Part shown: piece by piece, positions 50,085 through 61,413 of the stretch | How positions within the stretch are numbered: position 1 is the stretch's first letter | Layout of the letters: the number at the start of each line of letters is the position of its first letter | The notes under the pieces: generated by a model | What the model was told of the DNA's origin: nothing | The model's input: only the letters and a program-made list of their open reading frames with translations | Databases searched by the model: none | Assembly (NCBI GenBank): GCA_017163975.1 | Contig: JAFFSR010000239.1 | Location: forward strand, 7,006,001 to 7,070,000 | Direction: 5' to 3' | From: Anastatus disparis | Taxonomy: Eukaryota > Arthropoda > Insecta > Hymenoptera > Eupelmidae | DNA length: 64,000 nt | Program-made: the position numbers and the translations under genes

Positions 50085-50592
50085 TGCGGAGTGGAAGCGG
50101 AGGGGTATACGGAGCAAATATTATAATAATTATAATGATTTTTGCGAAAAATTATGCGGAGGGGTATATTGAGGGACAAGCGTAGTGACAGTTGGAGGGG
50201 TATATGGAGGGGTATGTGGAGGGGTGTGCGGAGCGGTCGTTAGCTGGATGAAACTGTCATTAAAAATAACGATGGAGGGGTATGTGGAGCAAAATTAACA
50301 CAAAAATAACGATATTTTACTGATAAATATGAAGAATAATACGGAAGGGTATATGAAGGGGTATGCGGATCAAAATCAAAATGAACATTTAAATTAATCA
50401 TAGAAGGGATGTGGAGCGTGAATGAAGGGGGGAGAGCCGGACGGAGCAGAAGGAGAGGGGGCGAAGGGGGTAGGGGATGGAATACTTTTAAAATAACGTA
50501 AAATAAACACGAATTTAACGGAGTGGGGCGGAGAAGGGTGGAGAGGGAAGGAGTGGCATGGAGGGGGACGGGGGGTGATACAGCGGAAATTT
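50085..50592. repeat. G-rich degenerate tandem array (GGAGGGGTATRYGGAG-type)
   Basis: The motif GGAGGGGTATGTGGAG and variants (gcggagtggaagcggagggg, ggaagggtatatgaagggg, ggatggaggggtatgtggagc) recur irregularly. All G-runs lie on the plus strand, which is striking in a genome this AT-rich. The array becomes almost pure G/A from 50400 to 50580. Confidence 0.65.
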
Positions 50593-51477
50593 TGCCATGA
50601 TATATAGTCTCATTATTTCGTATAAATAATTACAATTTTAAGTAGTTTATAATTATCAATACATATAAAGTTAAGATAAAAACAATTAAAATTCTATAAA
50701 AAAGATAAATATAACCTCAGAATGCTATATTTTTAACCCTTAAAAACTGAGACTATAAAAAAGATGAAGAAAATTGATCAAATTACTCGGGAAATATAAT
50801 TACGCTTTCAACTGATTATTTCTACAATGTACACATATTTCTTTTTTGTAAGTTTTCTCGGTTTTTAATGCATCAAAAAGTGTTTTAGGCCTCAAAAACA
50901 AGATCAAAAATATTCAATTTTAATCCAACCAATGTATTTAATATGTCATAATTCACTTATATGATCTGAAAAATTTAAAAAAAAACCAAAAACATCCCAT
51001 ATAATCACATTTGACTCTCTTAATTTTTTTTATTTGATTCAAATATAAAAGAAACACTTTCAATGTCATTTAAATCTAATGGTAGTCTGAATGTTTAATG
51101 ACTTAATAAATCTTCAGGTGATAAAATCAAAGTAATACTAGTTCAATTCATTGATAAAATTTTTGTTTATTGTTATAAAATGATATATTAATGTTATACA
51201 TAAAAATTTATTTTTCAGAATCAACTGTTTCATCCATGGAAAATATTTCATAATATTTATTTATTATTTGTTAAGTATAATTTATAATTTTATCAATTTG
51301 TTTTTCTTCAATATATTTTTCATTTGGTTCAGATAAACCGAAAGTTTTCAATCACATCCGTTATAAATTTAATATTTAATTAATATGTGATAAAGCTTTT
51401 TTATCTTTGTTTTCTTCTGTAATCTTATGTAAAAAAATTTTTATGTTATTCCCAAATGATATTACTTCAAATGTTTT
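50593..51477. other. No gene seen
   Basis: AT-rich, no open frame or repeat structure recognised. Confidence 0.45.
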
Positions 51478-52440
51478 TTAAGCTGCTAAAAAGAAAAGTA
51501 AAAGATAATGTTTATGTAAGCTCTGTGGTTTACGAGCCAGTAATGACTTATTAATTTTATCATGAGATACAGAAATCTTGGCTACCAAAGTGCCAGCAGG
51601 TTGCCTATCATTGTTTAAAACAACAATGCCTCCGCAATTTGCTTCGCGTGGATACATATTGTACAGAATGTCTGCCCCAGGCTCCCCATCACTAATGATT
51701 TGCCTTTCAACTTCATTCGGATAAGTTTCATGGTATGTTAAATCGTACGGTATCGAAATCATTGGTATCTCATTTATATGATAATTTTTAATTTCTTGTA
51801 TCTTGAAGGACAATTTCATATTTTTAATTTTTTCTACATATTGTTCAATATCTAGGAAACCTCTTAGATAATTCAATATAGCTTTGAGTTCACTTGCTGT
51901 TCCTGTTTGGCTTAGAATTTTTTGATAATTCTTTATTTCTTTCACGGTAAGACTTCTTCGGTTTTCGTCATTCTCATTAGCGAACTCAATTTCTTTTTCG
52001 CAAATTAGATAGTTTATGATATATTGGAAATCTTGTATAGATAATACATTCTTACTACGTCAATAATCATATACTTCCTCAACATTTGGCTCTAAACTTT
52101 AAAAAATTATGTATGCAAATGTATAAGCTGATAAAAATGTCCATGGATAGATATCATTAACTACCAGTCTGGCGCTTAAATTTATGAGATTACACATAGA
52201 AGCTGACCTTACGTCCATTTTTTTGTCTTCTGTTTCTCCAGGAAGGGGAAAACTATACATATCTGTAAACATGTCGATTATCCGCTTGCTAACGTATATA
52301 GGTGTTAGAACTAGCCTTTCTTTTGCAAAAGCATATCTTAATGTCCTGACATAGCGCGTAGCCGTTACTGGCAAGGCACGAAGACTTTTCTGAGTAAATA
52401 TAATAACACCTATTGTACTGAGTATTTAATATTAACACAA
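51478..52440 (-). pseudogene. Unrecognised ORF remnant with in-frame stops
   Basis: On the minus strand a single reading frame runs from about 52440 to 51478, interrupted only by TAA near 52099 and a TGA near 52063. It reads through LPVTATRYVRTLRYAFAKER and GETEDKKMDVRSASMCNLIN, then after the stops YPREANCGGIVVLNNDRQPA. Base composition is richer in G/C than the flanks and there is no sign of introns. I cannot name it. A decayed viral or transposon structural gene is one possibility, but this is not supported by a motif. Confidence 0.4.
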
Positions 52441-53329
52441 ATTTTTCAACGACGGAACTCCAAAATAATTTGCTTCAGGATACTTTTAAAAGTTACCCTG
52501 CAGCAAAATCAAAGAAGTAAGACCAAAAAATAAGGTTGTCTCTACGACATCTTAAAGAGGTAAGATGTCACATCGACCAAACATGACGATTTCCATATTA
52601 CAACACTACGTTCCTAATTAACTTATAATAATACAATACAATAATATAACACATGTTTATAAAAGAAACAATATTATTTAGTTATAAACGTCTTCAATCA
52701 TCTAATAATCTTTTCAGACTAGCTATTCACATGAAGATCGTGTCAAGATATATAAACGATCTTCAACTTTTTTTAGCAGCTTCTATTATTTAAAAATTCA
52801 TTCGACCATTTTCATATTACAACAATATTATCAATTTAATTTTCGTGTTCTATTAAATTAATTGCGAGAGAATTTTCTTTATAAGTATTTTAAGTTATAT
52901 TTTCATGAGTTCGCCAATCTTTAAAAGATGTTGCAAATTTTATTCTATCTAGTATAAGTTAAAAAAAAAATGTTCATTGTCTTTTGGAGTTACTACATTT
53001 AAGGTAGTTGTTCACCCCTTATATCATAAAAAACTGTTTATTATAAAATACTTCACAATCTAGTTCACAACTTTTATATAATTTTTTTTAAATTTTACAA
53101 ATAAGTAATTAAAATTTTATAAAGTCCAGCGGTTTCAAAAGTAAAATATAAAACTTTAAAATTTTCATTTCATATAATAAATATCATTAAAATTACAATT
53201 TTAAAATATTATATTATAATTCTGGAACCCGTTAATCGTTCCAAAAAATTAACTATTGATTTATAGTTATATTAAAGTTGTGAACCAAATTTTAAAGTAT
53301 TTTATAATAAATAGTTCTTTTATAATGTA
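52441..53329. other. No gene seen
   Basis: AT-rich sequence with no feature I can support. Confidence 0.45.
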
Positions 53330-54260
53330 CAGGGAAAACAACTACCTTAATCTACAAATGGCTACATTTTTCTTTAATTTTTTATCGTTTCATCCGAGAT
53401 ATAATCTTAAAATAGAAAATATAATATTGTGGTATGTTACAATATTTAATTTTTTTAGCAAAATTATCTATTTTATTCAAATTATACCATGCAGTTAACG
53501 CTGTTTCGCAATTGTTTAATGCTGAATGTTATTATTTTCTTCGAAAATTATTTTTTGTTGACTTTCTGTATGAATATTCAATCTTATTACTGAATGACTT
53601 CTACCACATAATGGTAATTCTTGTGATCTCCATGCTACACCCTTTAAACTCAAATATCTATCATTTATATATTGAGTTATTTCATTATAGACATCTTTAT
53701 TATTTTCTTCAATTTTATTTTGTTTTATTTTGCAATAGGCTCCATCTACATCACAAAGATCAGTATTAATATGAGCATTATATTTTGCTAACAAAAAACT
53801 AAAGAACTATCATAGAACTATCAACTTGTACAATTTTCTTACTATTTTTTAAATTATACATATGATTATCAGAAATATTATTTGTTCGTTTGTATTGCAG
53901 GTATTTATTCATTTTTTTCAATTATTGTAATTTCACTAAATGGTATCAGATAATTTATTTTATGTTTATTTTTATTTTTATCGTAACAAGGTGATTTATA
54001 TGTATGTGATCTATATAATATATGTTTAATAACTGACTTTTGTAAACATTTATTTTCTGATAAAAGTATTTCAGCTGAAATGTGTTTATCAATATATAGT
54101 CAGGAGTTAATATCTTATTATTGTAGGGTAATGTTACAATAATATGTGCATTAGATTACCCTCGTTTTTTAAATTTAATAGAAAAATACATAAGCTATAA
54201 CAGAACTAGAAATTGCATTTTTTATTATATCTAATAACATTTTTAATTTTGTATAAAACA
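53330..54260 (-). pseudogene. Helitron Rep C-terminal fragment, copy B1
   Basis: This parallels about 61810-62760 of the right-hand Helitron over its whole length. The minus strand gives LAKYNAHINTDLCDVDGAYCK, then QELPLCGRSHSVIRLNIHTE (53794-53516), and at its upstream end the degraded HUH region. Many stops and shifts. It joins non-Helitron sequence at about 54260. Confidence 0.65.
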
Positions 54261-55564
54261 AAGTTATAATTACAAGTTATAATTATCAGAAATATCAGAC
54301 AAAGAATCTTCATCTGAGGCATAAGTAATTCTACTATTTCTAAATTAGGTGAAATTATAAAGTAAAAAGTATATAAAATATATAAAATAGAAAATAAAAA
54401 AAAATTGTAAATTATATAATAAAACAAAAGAATAAACATATGTATCCTTTGAAACAGAAATTTAGAGCGTTATTTTACTAAAATTTATTAACGCTTAACC
54501 AACATTTATATAATAATTTAGAATATATCTAGCTTTCCTTATTAAAAAAATAATGATTCTACAATCTATTATAAGTTATATATAAAACCCTAATTAACCT
54601 CAATAACCTAACTAAACTAAAATGTAATTTACACTGAAAAAACACGTCTATAAAATTACTGTAAAAATCGCAAAAAAATAGCCTGATGATCAGTAATCTT
54701 GGAATGAAGTAAAGGTTTAAGAATATTTTAGCAGATAACGATATAAAAAATTACTAGAATGTCTAGATAAAAATTACGCATAGAGTGTCAAAAAATCAAT
54801 ATGCCTGTATTTTCTTAATTCTTGAATTCAGAAATTTTAGATTTGACATCCGTCATATTAAATCCATCATTAATTTTCCACCAGTGACTATAGAAACTTC
54901 CATAATGCAATTAGATTCCCTAGTAGATACTGGCTCATACATTTTTATCTCTTCGAATTGTTTTATGATTGCATTTCTTTTAAAGAAAATTTTGCAAGCT
55001 GTACATATTATTATTCCATAATTTTTGTTAATTTGGCCATCATCATTACAAATTAAACTTAAGGTTAACATGGCGATCTAAATGACAATAATAAATTGTT
55101 AATAACGTAAAATGTGTTTTCTGAAGATTTTTGTTTTATTTTACTATTTAACATCCTCGATACTTAATTCTAATACTAAATTATAATTGATATTAATGTT
55201 ATTATACTATAATTATCATACAAACTCATAAAAGAGTGGTCTGTACCAGAAACTAAACTCATTAATTCTTATCTATTTCGACGTGCTGAAACCAAACTCG
55301 GGTGTAGAATTACTCCATCGCACCCACCATTTTTTTAAATCTCAGAACCTTAAAAATGATTGTTTGTACTTTAAAAATGACCCAAATCAATAAATTGTAC
55401 TTTTCAAAAATCCATAAAAGATTCTATTTTTGAAGTACTTTTGAATATTATAACTCTTTTTTCTGGGCCACCAGGCGCTGACCCTCCTCGATGATGGCTT
55501 TCTTATGGCGTTACTATAATAAAACGCTGAACCAGCAATCAACTGTCGAGAATAATTTATTATT
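54261..55564. other. No gene seen; DNA separating two Helitron fragments
   Basis: Short frames at 54785-55021 (+) and 55071-54853 (-) are the two strands of one stretch and show no recognisable motif. A less AT-rich piece at about 55230-55340 and 55450-55540 may be an unidentified inserted repeat. Confidence 0.35.
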
Positions 55565-56420
55565 TTAATATAGCGTAAGAATGTGTACATGCGGTAAACC
55601 TTCTTTGAATACGATTAAAAATACATAAATTTTAATATTTTCAAACTTTTTATTTTTAATGATATTATTTAATAGCTTTGCGTAAAATAAACGAACCGTA
55701 ATAGTAGGAATATAATTAAAAGTAATTCCTACTGGAAAATGTTTAAAAAATTCTTCAAATTCTTTCCATTTTAAATTACATGCCATAGTAATAAATAAAT
55801 CTATTTTTCCTACTTTTCTAATTATTGCCATCATCTTAATAATACTATTACATATACTTTGAACTTCTAATATATATAGCTGGTAATATAAGTCAGGGCC
55901 TTTATTATAACCAAGACTCTTAAATCACCTAAACAGAATAGTACAAGGAATGCCATAGGATCTACATAACGAGATAATTTATTTAAATCTAGATAAATAT
56001 TTTTTTTCTGAATTTTTATTAGAGTATATGTAAAAATCATAAATATTTGGGATTTCTGAATTAGTTACGATAACACGCCCATATTCTGATGTTAAAAGCT
56101 TATTATGTCTTTTTTTATTATCTTTTTTTACAAAATATATTTGTAAATTTATAATTTAGAACATTTTGAATATTAGCTATTTAATGTAAATGTTTAAATT
56201 TTATAGCAATGATTAGCTCTAAAATTTTTTAAATATTTCTTTAATTAGATCGTTATAATTTTTTAACCTCTTTTGTATGTATATAATTCACCACATATTG
56301 GATCTTTTTTTTGAAAATAAATTGTTAGGTGTTGTATGACATATTTGTCCTTAAATTTTTAAATGTACATAGTTTTTTATTTATTAATTAAATCATTTGC
56401 ATTAAATATGTCAACGTGAT
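55565..56420 (-). pseudogene. Helitron Rep N-terminal fragment, copy B2
   Basis: The minus-strand frame 55834-55565 reads IRKVGKIDLFITMACNLKWK and ends in FKEGLPHVHILTLY, the HUH motif of the rolling-circle Rep nuclease (His-x-His kept). Upstream sequence to about 56420 matches 63300-63780 of the right-hand Helitron, including the Rep N-terminal region, with frames lost. Confidence 0.65.
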
Positions 56421-56424
56421 ATAA

Positions 56425-56660
56425 AGACTTTATTTCATGTATTTTCTCCTGTAATAATTTCAGTTTCTTTATTATATTTAAATAATTTATTTATTGCTTT
56501 CTCATGGAGAAAGCATTGTATCGATAAAAAAATTATTTTTCTATTTTCTCACAAATTTGTTCATATTTAGACTCAGAGTCGAAAATAGTGGTTTCTAGAA
56601 AATGTATGTATCCCGTTAAAATATAAATTTCATTAACTTTTAATAATAAAAGGTGAATAT
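56425..56660 (-). pseudogene. Short Helitron helicase scrap
   Basis: The stretch around 56446-56490 matches 48516-48561 in the first helicase fragment (ttctcctgtaataatttcag against ttcacctgttataatttctg). Too short and decayed for more. Confidence 0.35.
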
Positions 56661-56989
56661 GACAATTATGTTCATTTATAATATATTTTTAATACATTAC
56701 TTTTAAAATCTTATATTCATTATTATTTTTTATGAAACATATTAATCCGAAAGGCATCCTTTTAAAATCATTATCAAATCTGTATAAAATTTTAGATGCA
56801 TCAATATCATAATTAGCCGATTTTAAACTTGCTGTTTTAGAAAATATTAATAAAGTTGATTGCTAATACCAATTATGTTTTTATAAATTTAATATTTTGA
56901 TTTAATGATCTAATATTTTGATAAATTATAATAAGTTTATCTCCTTTTATTTTTTGAATGTAAGAAAGTTAGTTTTTATTATTACGCAC

Positions 56990-58560
56990 ATCTTCTAATT
57001 CAATTTAAAGACTACTGTTAATAGTTGTTTTAGAAGGAATGAAATTTCCAATAATATATAAATCTTCTATTTTTCTAACTCTGCTAAATGCAATGTACAT
57101 TAAACCTTTTTTTAATTTTTTATTTCCTTTTAATTGCACACAAACTTAATCAAATGTTTGTCCTTGACTTTTATAAGTTGTTAATGCTCCTGAGAGTATA
57201 ATTAATATTTGTTGTCTATAACAGTCAAAAATTTTTTTCAAATTTATTTCAACATAATTTTCTTGATAGGTACCAATTTTATATCAATATTATTTTCAAT
57301 CTGAAATTGTTTATATTTAGATCGAATTTTCAAACCGATTTTATTATTATCAAATCTTAACCAAGCAATAACAGATTCTTTTTTATTATTTATAAAAGTA
57401 ATGAATTCTAAAGTTCCATAAGCTCCATTAACTAACCCATCTTCAACATCAATATTAAAATACTTTATGCCAATTTTCAGTAATAATTCATATAACAAAC
57501 CACTACATTATTGTCTATTTTTATGCTTTAAATTATGTAATATAATTCCTTTTGCAATCATATTATTCAGATAATAAATATAATCTTTGTCTTGAGATAT
57601 ATATGTTTCACCTAGTTGCATTTTTATATTATTTTTATTAAATTTATCCACGTCATCATTTTTTCAAAATAATCTTACAGCTGAATTTAACATTTTTTTT
57701 CGTCACTTTTTCTTAAATTTATAAATATTTTCATCCATAGTACCTAATAATAAATTATTTAAAGCTTTTTGAAATAAAAAATCATTTTCTTGTCTTATCA
57801 TTTTATTTAATTCTATAAATTTAAATTCTTTCCATAGTATATTTCCTGAAAATATACTTAGACTTGTAATTTTTGGTGATTGAAAAATAATGGAATTATG
57901 AACAGGTAGTAATTAATTCAAGTTACCTACTTACATTACTGATGAACCACCGAATGAAACATTACATCCCATTATTTGTTTAAGTCTTGTATCAGTTCTT
58001 GATAACATATTAGAACCTACTATTAAAAATTCATCAATTATTAATAATTTTAAATTAATTAATTCTGATCCAATTAAATTAGCAGTTTCTTCTGATAATT
58101 CAGACATTTGGCCAGAATATTGATTTATTGATAATTTAAATGCTGTATGCAATGTTAAACTATTAATCAAAAATACTGCTAAACCAGATGGTGCACATGA
58201 TAATAATTTTATTTTATCATTTATATTACCTGGTGATTCATTAAAATATACATTTAATATGAGTTTGATTACCTTTATTATTAAAGATTCACCTACTCCT
58301 GCAGAACCACTTAAAGCAATTTTTATAGGTATTTTTTTTATTTTGAAACAATGAAGTATATACATTACAAATTACTTTTGCTCTTCATTTAATATCATTA
58401 TTTCAAATAATTTTTCATCAAATTTTTCTATATTAAATATATTAATTTTCAAATTGATTTAATATATCTACTTCAAATAAATTATCTATATCATTATTAT
58501 CAATAATTTCATCATCGAGTAATACAGATAATAATGCATCCTCAAAATTCTTTTTATTAA
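56990..58560 (-). pseudogene. Helitron PIF1-like helicase, copy C
   Basis: The frame 58365-57931 carries IALSGSAGVGESLIIKVI, a Walker A in which the Lys of GKS has become Glu, and LKLLIIDEFLIVGSNMLS, a Walker B of PIF1 type. The frame 57498-57244 has DVEDGLVNGAYGTLEFI. Near 57155-57195 GALTTYKSQGQTFD is the last helicase motif. The order on the minus strand is correct for one helicase, broken by shifts and an AT-rich spacer. The Walker A change alone would stop ATP hydrolysis. Confidence 0.75.
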
Positions 58561-59079
58561 TTTAACAAATTTTTTTTTTGTTTTATTGATATTTTTATTT
58601 TTTTTTCATAAATTTGCTTTAAGTTAATATATTTATTATTTATTTCATTACCTTTGTTACGAAAAGGTAAATAAAGTAAAATTTGTTCTCTATGATAATT
58701 TAATTCATCTTTCTAATTTGTAATTACGATACCGTATGATTTTTTCTTTCGACCTAGTGTTAATTATATCATTTCGTCGAGTGAGAAAAAAAAGGTCACA
58801 ACTCAGACAAGTGCTGAAAAAATACTAACTCGATTTTATCCATTAAAAAGTACTAACTCAACTTTGCGCACTAAAAGGTTCCATCTCGGGTTTGGCCACA
58901 AAAAGGTTACATTTTGGCTTCGCCCATTTAAATTTAAACAGCAACGTAATTTCAACACAAAAAGCAGTATATCACGTATTATTTATACCACTTTGTATGA
59001 GTAAACGACAATCAGTATATATAAATACTTTACCAAAAAAGACAGAGTAATAGTATTAATAAATAAAAAAATTATTGAA

Positions 59080-60390
59080 GAAATGCCTGATAAGTTGTTA
59101 GATATTTTAATTAATAAATGTTTGTGTTTAAGGTAACAATTTTGATAAGACTGAATATTTAAGAATGCCTTAAGTTTATCATAAATATAATAAGTAGAAT
59201 TATATATATAATTAATGTAATTAAATAATAAAGAAAGATATTATATCCAATATGACTGAAGATAGTCAAGAAGATAAAAAAAGATATTACATGGAATTTA
59301 CATTAAAAATTATTTGTGAAAATTAATTATGAAAAAGATTGTCAAGAATTTTTAAATAAAATTATGAACGTTAACTGATTATATTTGTAAAATATGTAAA
59401 AAATATATTTTAAAAGGAGAAATACCTAATCTAGCAATCATAGAAAATTTACGTTATTGAGTATTCCAGATTGTTATAAAGAATTATCACTTCTTAAAGA
59501 ACGAATGATTGCTCGTTAAATTCCGATCATACAAATTAGAGCATTACAACCTTACGCTTTTAATTCACAGTTATCATTGAAAGGAAATGTTAAAATATAC
59601 AAGTAGATTTAAACGAAATAATTAAAATTTTACCTCGAAAATTCAATGAAATCTCGATCATTCGATTAAAATTAAAAAGAAACTTTAAACATAAATCAAA
59701 TTATATGTACGAAAATACGAAAAATTATACCTGTGAAAATTTGTGAAGTATTAAAATATATTATTACTTCTCCTTTATATAATTCACATAATATAATTAT
59801 CAATAAAAATTTTTTCAATAGTTACGAAAATGAATTAAATTACGAATTAAATTTTATAGTAAATAATAAATATAAAGAATTAAAAAAAAATCATTTGCAA
59901 TAAATAAACAAAAAGAAAAAATTGATTTTATAAATAATAAACTATTTCATGAAAATGAAATTAAAAATAATTTAGATAGTACAGAAATCATCGATGAAGT
60001 TTTAATAATAGATCATAATAAAGATATTCCTAATGACGTAAATATTATTGCTCTACGACATAATAAATAACAAATTTCTTGGCACTCAATTGATGATATA
60101 GATAAACTATGTTTCCCAAAAATTTATTGTGGTTATGATTTGAATAAAGATAAAAAATTAAATTATTCTAATAGAATTAAATTAGAAATCAGAAAGAGTG
60201 ATCGAAGAGCAAATGATCCATAAGATTATTATTTGTGGCCAAAAACAAATCAGAATTATTTGTTTTATCACAAATTATACATGTTTAAGGAAATTAAAAA
60301 GTACTGAAAATTTGAATTGTCAAAAAATAAAATATAATGATTTTACTAATGATTTAATTCGTCATGATTCATCCTTTAGGATATAGATTT
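59080..60390 (+). pseudogene. Helitron N-terminal (DUF6570-type) region, opposite orientation
   Basis: The plus strand reads in pieces YILKGEIPNLAIIENLRY-like, ERMIAR*IPIIQIRALQPYA, KILPRKFNEISIIRLKLKR, ICEVLKYIITSPLY and later a DRRAND-like stretch. These follow the N-terminal domain found upstream of Rep in many Helitrons. Stops and shifts occur roughly every 100 bases. It points towards the right, opposite to its neighbours. Confidence 0.55.
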
Positions 60391-61413
60391 TTATATTCTA
60401 TAAATTTTTTTTTTTAAATTTGCATGAGAATTATTTGCGATTATTCAAAGAAAAAAAATTTTGGAAAACTGATTTTCTTAACTTATTTTAAATAACCAAT
60501 AATTTCATTATTAAAATTATACTTTAACACACTATCAAATACTGTTAATCAAACACTCTTAATTTATTTAAATATTTCCATTTATCGTACTTTCATTCTC
60601 TTTATCACTTTTATTTTCTCAATTTCTCTTTCACTCTATTAAAAATATAAAATCAATTAGTTTCATGTTAATTTTATTATTTAATTATTTTATGTAATAA
60701 AATCATCATAAATTTTTATTTTGTAATTAAATTAAAGTTATAACTAATATAATAATAATTAATTGAAAAAAAATTAAAATGAAATTTATTTTTAATATTA
60801 TTTTTAATATTGATAAAAATCAAACAATGATTATGAATTGATCGAGTATTAGATATTATACTTTTCGTTATTTTTTCATTGGGAATAAATTTAATACAAA
60901 GAAATATTGATTATAATAATCATTATCAGTGTGATGAACACAGCGAAAGTATTAAACATTTTCGTGTACATTTAATCGCACACTTAATCACTTTTACTTT
61001 TTATTATTAATTCTTTTTTTTCTTAAATAGTATTTTTTTTAATGTTTTTGTTCATTTCTTTATTTTCTTCTTATTTATTTTTTCTTCCAATACTTTTGGT
61101 TCTTCTTCAATAATATTTTTTTCATAAAAAGCTATAAAATAATTCATAAGACGTTCGTAGTATTCTACGTAATCTAAAGCTTGATCATAATCATAATCTG
61201 AAAAAATAGATCAATTATTGAAATAATAAATTCATTACAGTATTAAAAATATTAAAAAATTTTAAATAATTCATACCATTTTAAAAATCTTCTATGATAT
61301 TATGATAATTTGAATCAATAAATAAAATGAAAAATTATCTGTAATTAAAAATTAATATTAAACTAAATTGAAATAACAAAAAATAATTAATATATATATA
61401 TATATATATATAC
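60391..61413. other. No gene seen
   Basis: Extremely AT-rich. It ends in a TA dinucleotide run (about 61391-61413) into which the right-hand Helitron is inserted. Confidence 0.45.

Noticed and set aside
50085..50592. CRISPR-like array
   Set aside because: Units are degenerate with no regular spacers, and the genome is animal.
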